NCBI GenBank assembly: GCA_965250245.1
Contig: OZ252296.1
Coordinates: 1,488,001 to 1,552,000, forward strand
Direction: 5' to 3'
DNA: 64,000 nucleotides
Source of the DNA: JABDIP01 sp965250245
GTDB taxonomy: Bacteria; Pseudomonadota; Alphaproteobacteria; DSM-16000; Inquilinaceae
The position numbers and the translations under genes are program-made. Below the pieces are notes generated by a model. It saw only the letters and a program-made list of their open reading frames with translations, did no database searches and was not told the DNA's origin. Each line of letters starts with the position of its first letter. Position 1 is the stretch's first letter. This document shows, piece by piece, positions 33,148 through 42,116 of the stretch.

Positions 33148-34266
33148 ATGACAATCAAGGGTAAATCCGGCCGGCCGATCGCGCCGGGCATCGCGGTTGC
33201 CATGGCCGCGGCGGCGTCTCTGGTCGCGGCTCCGGCGGCGGCAGACGGCGTACTCAACATCTACAACTGGTCCGACTACATCGCCGAGGACACGATCGCC
33301 AACTTCGAGGCCGAGACCGGCATCGACGTCACCTATGACGTGTTCGACAGCAACGAGGTGCTGGAAGGCAAGCTGCTGGCCGGCAATACCGGCTACGATC
33401 TGGTCGTGCCGTCGGGCTCGTTCCTGGAACGGCAGATCCAGGCCGGCGTCTTCCAGGCGCTCGACCAGTCGGCGCTGGCCAATTACGGCAATCTGGACAC
33501 CGATATCCTGGCGCGTGTCGCGGCCCATGATGCCGGCAACGCCCACTCGATCCCGTATATGTGGGGCACCACCGGCATCGGCTACAACGTCGCCATGGTT
33601 GAGGAGCGCATGCCCGATGCGCCGGTCGACAGCTGGGACCTGATCCTGAAGCCGGAGATCATCTCGCAATTCGCCGATTGCGGCGTGACCTTCCTGGACG
33701 CGCCGACCGAGCTCCTCGACATCGCCATGAACTATCTCGGCTTCGACCCGGCCGCCGGCACCGGCGAAGGCCTGGAGGAAGCCGAGGCGCTGCTGCAGGA
33801 GATCCGGCCGCACCTGAAATACTTCCACTCCTCGCAGTACATCAACGACCTGGCCAATGGCGACATCTGCATCGCGGTCGGCTGGTCCGGCGACGTGTTC
33901 CAGGCGCGGGACCGCGCCGACGAGGCGGAGAACGGCGTCGAGATCGGTTATTCGATCCCCAAGGAAGGTACGGTGATCTGGTTCGACCTGTTCGCCATTC
34001 CGTCGGATGCGCAGAACGTCGCCGAGGCGCATGTCTTCCTCGACTACATCATGCGCCCGGACGTGATCGCCGCGGCCACCAACTATGTCTATTACGCGAA
34101 CGGCAATGCCGCCTCGATCCCGTTTGTCGAGGAGGATGTGCTGACCGACGCCGGCATCTATCCGCCGGATGACGTGCTGGCGAAGCTGTTCGCCGATACG
34201 GCCGATTCCGCGCGCGTGACCCGGATGCAGAACCGCATCTGGACCCGCATCAAGACCGGGACCTGA
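33148..34266 (+). CDS. potF: Putrescine-binding periplasmic protein
   Basis: 372 aa. Signal peptide at about 12-32. The mature sequence follows E. coli PotF closely: NIYNWSDYIAEDTIANFEAE (Trp41 and Tyr44 are part of the polyamine-binding box), YDVFDSNEVLEGKLLAG, PSGSFLERQIQAGVFQ, FHSSQYINDLANGDIC and VGWSGDVFQA. First gene of potFGHI; 18 nt before potG. Specificity for putrescine rather than spermidine is inferred from PotF-like instead of PotD-like sequence. Confidence 0.94.
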   Translation: MTIKGKSGRPIAPGIAVAMAAAASLVAAPAAADGVLNIYNWSDYIAEDTIANFEAETGIDVTYDVFDSNEVLEGKLLAGNTGYDLVVPSGSFLERQIQAGVFQALDQSALANYGNLDTDILARVAAHDAGNAHSIPYMWGTTGIGYNVAMVEERMPDAPVDSWDLILKPEIISQFADCGVTFLDAPTELLDIAMNYLGFDPAAGTGEGLEEAEALLQEIRPHLKYFHSSQYINDLANGDICIAVGWSGDVFQARDRADEAENGVEIGYSIPKEGTVIWFDLFAIPSDAQNVAEAHVFLDYIMRPDVIAAATNYVYYANGNAASIPFVEEDVLTDAGIYPPDDVLAKLFADTADSARVTRMQNRIWTRIKTGT

Positions 34267-34284
34267 CCGGAAGGGGCGCCGGAC

Positions 34285-35436
34285 ATGGCCGCTGCGCCGT
34301 CCGGCGCGCCCGCCACCGCGCACGAGCCTTGGAAGGATCCCAAGGCCCGGCCCTATGTCGAGATCGACCGGGTCACCAAGAAGTTCGGTGACTTCACCGC
34401 GGTCGACGATGTCAGCCTGTCGATCTACCAGCGGGAGTTCTTCGCCCTGCTGGGCGGCTCGGGCTGCGGCAAGACAACCTTGCTGCGCATGCTGGCCGGC
34501 TTCGAGCAGCCGACCGCCGGTCGGCTGAGGATCGACGGCGTCGACGTCACCGACATGCCGCCCTATGAGCGGCCTGTGAACATGATGTTCCAGTCCTATG
34601 CGCTGTTCCCGCATATGTCGGTGGAGCACAATGTCGGCTTCGGCCTGCGCCAGGACGGCGTGCCCAAGGCCGAGACGGCGGACCGGGTGCGCGAGGCGCT
34701 GGAGCTGGTGCAGCTCGGCCCCTTCGCCCGGCGCAAGCCGCACCAGCTCTCCGGCGGCCAGCGCCAGCGGGTCGCGCTCGCCCGCAGCCTGGTGAAGAAG
34801 CCCAAGCTGCTGCTGCTCGACGAGCCCCTGGCGGCGCTGGACAAGAAGCTGCGCGAGGAAACCCAGTTCGAGCTGGTCAACATCCAGGAGCAGGTCGGCA
34901 TCACCTTCATCGTGGTCACCCACGACCAGGAGGAGGCGATGACCATGTCGACCCGCCTGGCGGTGATGGAATCCGGCGAGATCCGCCAGACCGGCACCCC
35001 GGGCGAGGTCTACGAGTTCCCGCGCACCCGCTCGGTGGCGCAGTTCATCGGCTCGATCAACATGTTCTCGGGCCAGGTCAGCGAGAGCCTGTCCGACCAC
35101 GCCGTGATCGCCTCGGAGGAGGCCGGCTGCACGCTGCAGATCGACCACACCGTGGCGCTGCCGGAGGGCACGCCGGTCTGGGTGGCGGTGCGCCCGGAGA
35201 AGGTGTCGATCTCCAAGGAACCACCCGCCGGCAACGGGCACAACGTGGCCAAGGGGGAGGTCTGGGAGATCGCCTATATCGGCAATTTGTCGATCTTCCA
35301 TGTGCGGCTCGACTCCGGCGCGACCGTCCGGGTGACGGTGCCCAATGTCAGCCGGGTGGCGGAGCGGGAGATCACCTGGGAGGATATCGTCTATGTCTCC
35401 TGGGAGCCCCATAGCGGCGTGGTGCTGACCGAATGA
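34285..35436 (+). CDS. potG: Putrescine ABC transporter ATPase
   Basis: 383 aa. Walker A GGSGCGKTTLLRM (about 53-65), Q-loop FQSYALFPHMS, signature LSGGQRQRVALARS, Walker B LLLLDEPLAALD, switch His in VVTHDQEEA. The C-terminal TOBE domain is at about 295-380. The N-terminus is about 20 residues longer than a typical ABC protein and Ala/Pro-rich. It overlaps potH by 4 bp (ATGA). Confidence 0.94.
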   Translation: MAAAPSGAPATAHEPWKDPKARPYVEIDRVTKKFGDFTAVDDVSLSIYQREFFALLGGSGCGKTTLLRMLAGFEQPTAGRLRIDGVDVTDMPPYERPVNMMFQSYALFPHMSVEHNVGFGLRQDGVPKAETADRVREALELVQLGPFARRKPHQLSGGQRQRVALARSLVKKPKLLLLDEPLAALDKKLREETQFELVNIQEQVGITFIVVTHDQEEAMTMSTRLAVMESGEIRQTGTPGEVYEFPRTRSVAQFIGSINMFSGQVSESLSDHAVIASEEAGCTLQIDHTVALPEGTPVWVAVRPEKVSISKEPPAGNGHNVAKGEVWEIAYIGNLSIFHVRLDSGATVRVTVPNVSRVAEREITWEDIVYVSWEPHSGVVLTE

Positions 35437-36422
35437 CCGATATCGCCGACCGGCCACCGGACGCGGCGCTTGCGGCCGACCGGGCCGACTCCTGGGGGCG
35501 GCGCATCCGGGCGGCGCTGTCGCGGCTGGCGCCGCGCGGGCGCGGGATCGTGATCCTGGTGCCCTATGTCTGGCTGCTGCTGTTCTTCCTCGTGCCCTTC
35601 GCGATCGTGCTGAAGATCGCCCTGGCCGAGCCGCTGATCGCCCAGCCGCCCTATTCGCCGCTGCTGAGCTGGGTGGACGGGCTGGACGGGCTGCGGCTGG
35701 AGGTCAGCCTGGTCTTCTCGAACTTCCAGTTCATCTTCTCCGACCAGCTCTACGTCGTCGCCTATCTGAACTCGGTGAAGATCGCCTTCGTCTCGACCCT
35801 CTTCGCCCTCCTGATCGGCTATCCGCTGGCCTATGCGATCGCCCGGGCGCCGGTGCAATACCGCACCATGCTTCTGATGGGCATCATCCTGCCCTTCTGG
35901 ACGTCGTTCCTGATCCGGGTCTACGCGTGGATCGGCATCCTGAAGAACAACGGGCTGCTCAACAACGCGCTGATCGGGCTCGGCATCATCGACGAGCCGC
36001 TGCCGCTGCTGCACACCGATGTCTCGGTCTATATCGGCATCGTCTACTCCTACCTGCCCTTCATGGTGCTGCCGCTCTACGCGACGCTGGAGCGCATGGA
36101 CGAGTCGCTGCTGGAGGCGGCGATGGATCTGGGCGCCCGGCCGTGGAAGGCGTTCCTCACGGTCACCCTGCCGCTGTCGCTGCCGGGCATCGTCGCCGGC
36201 TCCATGCTGGTCTTCATCCCGGCGGTCGGCGAGTTCGTCATCCCGGCGCTGTTGGGCGGACCCGACACGCTGATGATCGGCCGGGTGCTGTGGGACGAGT
36301 TCTTCGGCAACCGCGACTGGCCGGTGGCCTCGGCGGTGGCGATCGCGCTGCTGCTGCTGCTGGTGGTGCCGATCATGTATTTCCAGCACATCCAGGGCCG
36401 GCAGGCGGAGGAGGGGTCGTGA
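35433..36422 (+). CDS. potH: Putrescine ABC transporter permease, PotH
   Basis: 329 aa, about six membrane helices. A cytoplasmic N-terminus of 35 residues precedes VPYVWLLLFFLVPFAIVLKI. The EAA loop for ATPase contact is EAAMDLGARPWKAFLTVTLP (about 229-248). It stops at TGA overlapping the GTG of potI. Forms the inner-membrane channel with PotI. Confidence 0.94.
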   Translation: MTDIADRPPDAALAADRADSWGRRIRAALSRLAPRGRGIVILVPYVWLLLFFLVPFAIVLKIALAEPLIAQPPYSPLLSWVDGLDGLRLEVSLVFSNFQFIFSDQLYVVAYLNSVKIAFVSTLFALLIGYPLAYAIARAPVQYRTMLLMGIILPFWTSFLIRVYAWIGILKNNGLLNNALIGLGIIDEPLPLLHTDVSVYIGIVYSYLPFMVLPLYATLERMDESLLEAAMDLGARPWKAFLTVTLPLSLPGIVAGSMLVFIPAVGEFVIPALLGGPDTLMIGRVLWDEFFGNRDWPVASAVAIALLLLLVVPIMYFQHIQGRQAEEGS

Positions 36423-37255
36423 AGCGCTCGCCGATCCTGCTGCTGTCCTTCCTGGTGTTCGGCTTCGCCTTCCTCTACGTGCCGATCGTTCTGCTGATCA
36501 TCTTCTCCTTCAACGAAAGCCGGCTGGTCACCGTCTGGGCCGGGTTCTCGGCGAAATGGTATGGCGAGTTGCTGCAGAACGAGCAGATCCTGTCGGCCGC
36601 CTGGCTCAGCCTGCGCATCGCCGCCACCAACGCGACCCTGGCCCTGGCGCTCGGCACCCTGGCGGGGCTGGTGATGGCGCGCTTCGGGCGGTTCCGCGGG
36701 CGCATCCTGTTCAGCGGCATGATCGCCGCCCCGTTGGTGATGCCGGAGGTGATCACCGGCCTGTCGCTGCTGCTGACCTTCGTGGCGCTGGACCAGCTGG
36801 TCGGCTGGCCGGGCGCGCGCGGCGTCACCACCATCACCATCGCCCACATCACCTTCTCCATGGCCTATGTGGCGGTGATCGTGCAGTCGCGGCTGATCGG
36901 CCTGGACCCGGCGGTGGAGGAGGCGGCGATGGATCTCGGCGCCCGTCCGGCCAAGGTGTTCCTGGTGATCACCCTGCCGATGATCGCGCCGGCCCTGGTC
37001 GCCGGCTGGCTGCTTGCCTTCACCCTGTCCCTGGACGATCTGGTGATCGCCAGCTTCGTCTCCGGCCCCGGCGCCTCGACCCTGCCGATGGTGATCTTCT
37101 CCAAGGTGCGGCTGGGGGTCAGCCCCGAGATCAACGCGCTCGCCACCATCATCGTGCTGCTGGTCGCCAGCTGCATCGTGCTGGTCGGCTGGATGATGAA
37201 CCGCCAGGAACGCCGCCGCCGCCTCGACCAGCAAATGGCCGCCGCTGAGGCGTGA
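36419..37255 (+). CDS. potI: Putrescine ABC transporter permease, PotI
   Basis: 278 aa from GTG 36419 (GGAGGGG 3-9 nt upstream, overlapping the potH stop by 4 bp); the longer frame is a potH shadow. Six membrane helices starting at ILLLSFLVFGFAFLYVPIVL. EAA loop EEAAMDLGARPAKVFLVITL. Last gene of the operon, followed by a 193-bp inverted repeat. Confidence 0.94.
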   Translation: MKRSPILLLSFLVFGFAFLYVPIVLLIIFSFNESRLVTVWAGFSAKWYGELLQNEQILSAAWLSLRIAATNATLALALGTLAGLVMARFGRFRGRILFSGMIAAPLVMPEVITGLSLLLTFVALDQLVGWPGARGVTTITIAHITFSMAYVAVIVQSRLIGLDPAVEEAAMDLGARPAKVFLVITLPMIAPALVAGWLLAFTLSLDDLVIASFVSGPGASTLPMVIFSKVRLGVSPEINALATIIVLLVASCIVLVGWMMNRQERRRRLDQQMAAAEA

Positions 37256-37274
37256 ATCGGCCAAACAGGCGGTT

Positions 37275-37467
37275 GCGATCTTCGATCACGCTTTCTCTGG
37301 ACCCCTCACCCTCCCACGCTTCGCGCGGGTTCCTCCCTCTCCCACAAGGGGAGAGGGGTTTCATTCAGTGCTGGCATCTCTACCCCTCTCCCCTTGTGGG
37401 AGAGGGAGGGACCCGCGCGTCAGCGTGGGAGGGTGAGGGGTCTGGAAAAAGCTTGATCGAAGATCGC
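37275..37467. repeat. 193-bp inverted repeat between convergent potI and speE
   Basis: Left arm from 37275 (GCGATCTTCGATCA) pairs with the right arm ending at 37467. Further in, ACCCCTCACCCTCCCACGCT (37301-37320) pairs with 37422-37441, and CCTCTCCCACAAGGGGAGAG (37336-37355) pairs with its partner near 37384-37404. It fills almost the whole gap between the two stop codons. Units of this type (CCTCACCC...CTCCC) are dispersed repeats in alphaproteobacteria and probably act as a two-way terminator. Confidence 0.8.
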
Positions 37468-37468
37468 C

Positions 37469-38317
37469 TTAGCCCATCAGGCGGGACACATGCGGCGGCA
37501 GGGCGAAGGCAGCCTTGTGGACGTCCGGCGTGTAGTAGTCGGTGGCGACACCGGCCGCCGCGAGCCGCCGCTCCAGCTCCTCCACCGGCACATTCCGCAG
37601 CGCTGGCTCATCGCTCGCCCAGCCGAAGGCCATGACGCCGCCGAAGTAGCTCGGCACCGCCGCCAGGTAGCAGGTGGCGTCGGCGAATTGCCGTCTCAGG
37701 GCCGCGATCGGCTCGCCGATCACCTCGGCCGCCAGGAACGGGATGCTGTTCTGGGTGACCAGGATGCCGCCCGGTTCCAGGCAGGCCTTGCAGTCGCGGT
37801 AGAAGTCTTCCGTGAACAGCACCTTGCCGGGCCCGACCGGGTCGGTGGAATCGACGATGATCAGATCGAAGCGGCGCTCCCGCTTCGCGACGAAGGCGAG
37901 GCCGTCGCCGATGATCAACTCGGTGCGCGGGTCGTCGAAGGCCGCTCCGCCGATCGACGGCAGGTATGTCCGGCTGATGTCGATGACGTCCGGATCGAGC
38001 TCGACCATCGTCACCTGCTCGACGCTCCGGTGTTTCAGCACCTCCTCCAGGCTGCCGCCATCGCCGCCGCCGATGATCAGCACCCGGCGGACCGCGCCGT
38101 GGGCCAGCACCGGCACGTGCACGAACATCTCGTGATAGATGAACTCGTCCCGCTCGGTGGTCTGCACGATGCCGTCCAGCGCCAGCACCCGGCCGAAGGC
38201 TTCGTTCTCGAAGACGATCAGGTGCTGGTGCTCGGTCCTGTCCTCATGCAGCAGCGCGTCGATGCGCAACTGCAGTCGGGAGCCGTGATAGGGCTCCTCC
38301 GCGTACCATCGGCTCAC
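37469..38317 (-). CDS. speE: Spermidine synthase
   Basis: 282 aa from GTG 38317, whose GTGA overlaps the speD stop; the longer frame reads through speD. Aminopropyltransferase motifs: LALDGIVQTTERDEFIYHEM, dcSAM-binding LIIGGGDGGSLEEVLKH, MVELDPDVIDISR, catalytic IIVDSTDPVGPG, and QNSIPF. It transfers an aminopropyl group from decarboxylated SAM to putrescine, giving spermidine. Translationally coupled to SpeD, which supplies that donor. Confidence 0.95.
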   Translation of the reverse strand: MSRWYAEEPYHGSRLQLRIDALLHEDRTEHQHLIVFENEAFGRVLALDGIVQTTERDEFIYHEMFVHVPVLAHGAVRRVLIIGGGDGGSLEEVLKHRSVEQVTMVELDPDVIDISRTYLPSIGGAAFDDPRTELIIGDGLAFVAKRERRFDLIIVDSTDPVGPGKVLFTEDFYRDCKACLEPGGILVTQNSIPFLAAEVIGEPIAALRRQFADATCYLAAVPSYFGGVMAFGWASDEPALRNVPVEELERRLAAAGVATDYYTPDVHKAAFALPPHVSRLMG

Positions 38318-38805
38318 TGGCCGCCGCCGCGCAGATGCTCGCTGACCTCCACACGGTCGGGTCGGAAGGCGCGGCGCAGCACGTCGATGGTGCGGTGCGG
38401 GTCGGCATGGCCGCACATGAAGACATCCAGCGCGGCATAGCCGGTCTCGGGCCAGCTGTGGATGCTGATATGCGATTCCGCCAGCACGGCCACGCCGGAG
38501 ACGCCGTTGTTGGGCGTGAAGTGGTGCAGGTGGATGTGCAGCAGGGTTGCGCCCGCGGCGGCGACGCATTCGGTCAGGGTGGCTTCGACATGGGCGATGT
38601 CGTCGATGCGGGAGGCGCCGTAGAGATCGACGATTAGATGCGTGCCGGCATAGGCCTGGCCGTCGCGCTCGATCATGAAATCCTTGCGGCCGTCGCCGGT
38701 TTCGAACCGATGCCGCGGCGTTGCCTGCGATGATCCGGATGGCCGGTCCTCGCCGCGCTGCGGTTCCAATGCCGCCAATTCTGTCGCCATCGCCCGGTTC
38801 CCCAC
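38314..38805 (-). CDS. speD: S-adenosylmethionine decarboxylase (pyruvoyl, prokaryotic type)
   Basis: 163 aa; the conserved core begins at Met44 (MIERDGQAYAGTHLIVDLYG), so the first 43 residues are extra or the start is later. Self-cleavage occurs at Glu110-Ser111 in AESHISIHSWPE, making the pyruvoyl cofactor. The His (HLHHFTPNNGVSG) and Cys (DVFMCG) positions of the family are present. It makes decarboxylated SAM for SpeE. Divergent from aguA. Confidence 0.93.
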   Translation of the reverse strand: MGNRAMATELAALEPQRGEDRPSGSSQATPRHRFETGDGRKDFMIERDGQAYAGTHLIVDLYGASRIDDIAHVEATLTECVAAAGATLLHIHLHHFTPNNGVSGVAVLAESHISIHSWPETGYAALDVFMCGHADPHRTIDVLRRAFRPDRVEVSEHLRGGGQ

Positions 38806-38866
38806 CCCCGATTGCCTGGTTGCGCCTCAGGGGCGGCGATATGCACCGCATGCGTTGGAAATGCAA

Positions 38867-38927
38867 GTAAACTTACCGGGCCCGATCCGCCGGCAGGGGC
38901 TCGGCCGAGTTGTAAACCAGACTTTAC
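38867..38927. promoter_or_regulatory. Two GTAAA/TTTAC dyads between speD and aguA
   Basis: GTAAACTTAC (38867-38876) is an imperfect dyad and GTAAA-CCAGAC-TTTAC (38912-38927) a perfect one. They lie in the 182-bp divergent promoter region of the spermidine-synthesis and agmatine genes, suggesting a shared regulator. Confidence 0.4.
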
Positions 38928-38987
38928 GCCGGTAGGCTAACGAATGGTCCCGGCCGGAATAACGTTCTGACTCAAGGGCGAAAATCC

Positions 38988-40007
38988 ATGTCCACACCGC
39001 GCGCAGCCGGGTACTCCATGCCCGCCGAATGGAGGCCGCACGAACGCTGCTGGATGGCCTGGCCGTGCCGGGAGTCCCTGTGGGGCGACGGGCTCGACGC
39101 GGCCCGCGCCGCCTATGTCGCGGTGGCCCAGGCGATCGCCGAGTTCGAGCCGGTGACCATGGTCTGCAACCCGTCCGACGTGGCCGAGGCGTCGCTCGCC
39201 GCCGGCGCCGGCATCGAGATCCTGTCGTTGCCGATCGACGACAGCTGGATGCGCGACACCGGGCCGACTTTCGTCACCGACGGCAAGAACGGTCTGGCCG
39301 GTGTCGACTGGCGCTTCAACGGCTGGGGCAAGGTCTACGAGATCTACGGCCAGGACGCGCAGCTCGCGTCCCGCATCGCCGAACGGCTGGGCATCCAGTC
39401 CTTCGAGGCGCCGATCGTGCTGGAGGGCGGCGCCGTCCATGTGGACGGCGAGGGCACCGCCCTGGTCACCGAGCAATGCCTGCTGGATCCGAACCGCAAT
39501 CCGGATGTGACCCGGGAGGAAATGGACCGGCACCTGCGCGAATTCCTCGGCGTCGACCAGGTGATCTGGCTGGCCGAGGGCTATGAGGGCGACGAGACCG
39601 CCGGCCATATCGACGAGATCGCCTTCTTCGCCGCGCCCGGTGTCGTGGCGACCTGCGTGACCGATGACGAGAACGACCCAAACCACCCGATCTTCCAGGA
39701 CAACCTGGCGCGGCTGCGGTCGGCGACGGATGCGCGGGGACGGGCCCTGGATGTCGTTGAGATCCCGACACCGCGTCGGCGCGAGGGCGCCGATGGCCGG
39801 CGCATCACGATGTCCTACGCCAATTGCTACATCGCCAATGGCGGCGTGATCATGCCGGACTTCGAGGACGACCAGGACGACCGGGTCTTCCGCCAGTTCC
39901 GGGAGCTGTTCCCGGACCGCAAGGTTGTCCAGGTCCCGGCCCAGGACATCGTCGTGGGCGGCGGCGGCATCCACTGCATCACCCAGCAGCAGCCGGTGGT
40001 CGACTGA
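38988..40007 (+). CDS. aguA: Agmatine deiminase
   Basis: 339 aa. Peptidylarginine-deiminase-type fold: MPAEWRPHERCWMAWPCRES, DDSWMRDTGPTFV, VLEGGAVHVDGEGT, EGDETAGHIDEIAFF, and nucleophile Cys330 in GGGGIHCITQQQP. It converts agmatine to N-carbamoylputrescine, a putrescine precursor. The partner N-carbamoylputrescine amidase (AguB) is not in the window. The ribosome site AAGGGCG lies about 10 nt upstream. Confidence 0.95.
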   Translation: MSTPRAAGYSMPAEWRPHERCWMAWPCRESLWGDGLDAARAAYVAVAQAIAEFEPVTMVCNPSDVAEASLAAGAGIEILSLPIDDSWMRDTGPTFVTDGKNGLAGVDWRFNGWGKVYEIYGQDAQLASRIAERLGIQSFEAPIVLEGGAVHVDGEGTALVTEQCLLDPNRNPDVTREEMDRHLREFLGVDQVIWLAEGYEGDETAGHIDEIAFFAAPGVVATCVTDDENDPNHPIFQDNLARLRSATDARGRALDVVEIPTPRRREGADGRRITMSYANCYIANGGVIMPDFEDDQDDRVFRQFRELFPDRKVVQVPAQDIVVGGGGIHCITQQQPVVD

Positions 40008-40094
40008 CCGGTTCACGCTTGGGCCGGATCGGACCAATTGGCGATCCGTCGGATTGACGGTTGCTTGCCGCGCTGTCTCGCGGAATCGTTGTCC

Positions 40095-41960
40095 ATGACC
40101 AAGAGGGATTCGGCAGATGCGCCGGGGCTGAGGCCGCGTCTGCGGCTGCCCATCTGGACCATCCTGGTCGTCGGATTCGGCGGCCTGGTCTTGGCGGCCG
40201 TCGCCAGCGTCCTGATCGTCGGCGTGACCAGCCTGGGCCGCAGCACGCTGGTGCTGCTGGGAGACAAGGCCAATCTGGCCCTCGACAACGTGGCGGTCCG
40301 GGTGAGCCACCAGTTCGATCCGATCTCCGACCAGGCGCAGTTCCTTGCCGAGATGATCTCGTCCGGGGAGATCGACATCGCCGCGCCGGAAGCCATGGGC
40401 GCCGCCTTCCGCGCGGCCCTGGCCGCCACGCCTCAGGTGACCGGCATCAGCTACAACGACCTCGACCTCAACGCGGTTCGGGTCGGCCGGTTCGGCGACG
40501 AGATCCTCACCTATATCGGCGATCTCAACCAGATCGAGGGTTTCCGCGCGGTTTCCGACGAGGCGATCGCGCGCGGCGCGCCGTTCTGGGCCGATCCGGA
40601 ATGGGAGCCGCAGCTTGAGGTGACGGTCGTGTCCCTGCGCCAGGCGGTGCGCCGGGACGGCGTCCCGATCGGCATGCTGATGTTCGGTGTTTCGATCGGC
40701 GACCTGTCGCGCTTCCTGTCGGACCTGTTTATCGAAACCGGCCTGGATGGCGTCCTGATCTACGACGATGCCTATGTGCTGGCGCACCGCATGCTGCCGC
40801 AGCTCTCGATCGACCTGTCGGCCACCGGCGACCGGCCGCCTCTGCCGACCATCGCCGAACTGGGCGAACCGCTGCTGGCCTCGGCCCTGTCCGATGCCTC
40901 CGAGCAGGAACTGATCCCCCATGAACGGGGCAACTTCTTCATCGGGGCGGCGGAGACCGGTGACGAGGAACCGGACTACCTGATCCTGTTGCGGCCGATC
41001 CCGGCCTATGGAAGCCAACCCTGGACCCTCGGGGTCGTCTTTCCGGCCTCAGAAGTCGAGGAGGAACTTCTCAGCCTGCTGCGGGCGGTGGGCGTCAGCC
41101 TCGGCATCCTGGTCATCTCGGTGGCCGCGGCCTTCCTGATCGCCATGCCGTTGCGGCGGAAGATCAGCCAGATCGCCGCCGCGGCAAGGAGCCTGAGCAC
41201 GCTCGACATCCATGAGGTACGGCCGTTGCCGGACAGCCGGATCCGGGAGATCGCCAACGCCAACGCCGCGTTCAACGCGATGGTTGCGGGCCTGCGCTGG
41301 TTCGAGGCCTATGTCCCGAAAGCCCTGGTGCGGCGACTGGTCCGCGGGGGCGCGGGCGCGACGCTGGTCTCCGAGGAACGCACCGTCACCGTGATGTTCA
41401 CCGATATCGTCGGCTTCAGCACCCTGGCGGAGCCGCGGTCCGCGACCGAGACCGCCGATCTCCTGAACCGGCATTTCGCCCTGATCTCGGCCTGTGTCGA
41501 GACCGAGGACGGCACGGTCGACAAGTTCATCGGCGATGGTCTGATGGCGTTCTGGGGGGCGCCGGACGACCAGCCGGACCATGCCGTCCGCGCGATCCGC
41601 GCGGCGCGGGCGATCGCTCAGGCGGCAGCGGCAGAGGCGGCCCGCCAACGCGAGGCAGGGGAGCCGCCGGTGCGCATGCGGGTCGGCCTGCATACCGGGC
41701 CGGCCGTCGTCGGCAATATCGGATCGACCAGCCGGTACAACTACACGATGGTCGGTGACACGGTGAACACCGCGGCCCGGATCGAATCGTTCGGGGCCGG
41801 TCATCAGGAGGGCGCGGATGCGATCATCCTGGCGAGCGCCGTCACTGTCGCCGCGGCCAGACGCCAAGACCCGGACGCGCTAGGCGACTGCGAATCGGTC
41901 GGCACGCCGACCCTGCGCGGCCGCACCACGCAGATTGAAGTGTTCCGGCTGCTTCATTGA
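40095..41960 (+). CDS. Membrane class III adenylate/guanylate cyclase
   Basis: 621 aa from ATG 40095. Membrane helix at about 20-45, a periplasmic sensor region of roughly 280 residues (Cache-like by length and position), second helix at about 332-355 (VGVSLGILVISVAAAFLIAM), HAMP-like linker, then the catalytic domain at about 420-620. Metal-binding Asp is in VTVMFTDIVGFSTL, the second metal Asp and base-binding Lys region in KFIGDGLMAFWGAPDD, and the transition-state motif in GDTVNTAARIESFG. It probably makes cAMP in response to a periplasmic ligand. Confidence 0.93.
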   Translation: MTKRDSADAPGLRPRLRLPIWTILVVGFGGLVLAAVASVLIVGVTSLGRSTLVLLGDKANLALDNVAVRVSHQFDPISDQAQFLAEMISSGEIDIAAPEAMGAAFRAALAATPQVTGISYNDLDLNAVRVGRFGDEILTYIGDLNQIEGFRAVSDEAIARGAPFWADPEWEPQLEVTVVSLRQAVRRDGVPIGMLMFGVSIGDLSRFLSDLFIETGLDGVLIYDDAYVLAHRMLPQLSIDLSATGDRPPLPTIAELGEPLLASALSDASEQELIPHERGNFFIGAAETGDEEPDYLILLRPIPAYGSQPWTLGVVFPASEVEEELLSLLRAVGVSLGILVISVAAAFLIAMPLRRKISQIAAAARSLSTLDIHEVRPLPDSRIREIANANAAFNAMVAGLRWFEAYVPKALVRRLVRGGAGATLVSEERTVTVMFTDIVGFSTLAEPRSATETADLLNRHFALISACVETEDGTVDKFIGDGLMAFWGAPDDQPDHAVRAIRAARAIAQAAAAEAARQREAGEPPVRMRVGLHTGPAVVGNIGSTSRYNYTMVGDTVNTAARIESFGAGHQEGADAIILASAVTVAAARRQDPDALGDCESVGTPTLRGRTTQIEVFRLLH

Positions 41961-42116
41961 GTGCTGAAGACACCTTCGCGGCTCCCAAGGGTGACGCGGG
42001 ATGACCCTGTGGCCCGGCGGACACGCGGTGAAGGTTTCGTCAATCTTGGTTAGCAATTATTAACCAAACCGGCTTACACCCTGAGATGCCGCTTCGCATC
42101 ACAGGAGTCATCCGGA

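Noticed and set aside
33040..35457. 805-aa minus-strand ORF opposite potF and potG
   Set aside because: Runs across two well-recognised genes on the other strand, His/Arg/Gly-rich with no motif; shadow.
25107..37467. Large inverted repeats considered as insertion-sequence ends
   Set aside because: No transposase between or beside the arms and no target duplications; the units match dispersed palindromic intergenic repeats.
40081..40094. GGAATCGTTGTCC before the cyclase start
   Set aside because: Contains both ECF elements but directly adjacent, without the 16-17-nt spacer, so not a promoter of that type.
42050..42063. TTAG-N6-TTAA before the bactofilin gene as a CtrA site
   Set aside because: Spacing is 6, not 7, and one half-site is off; too weak.
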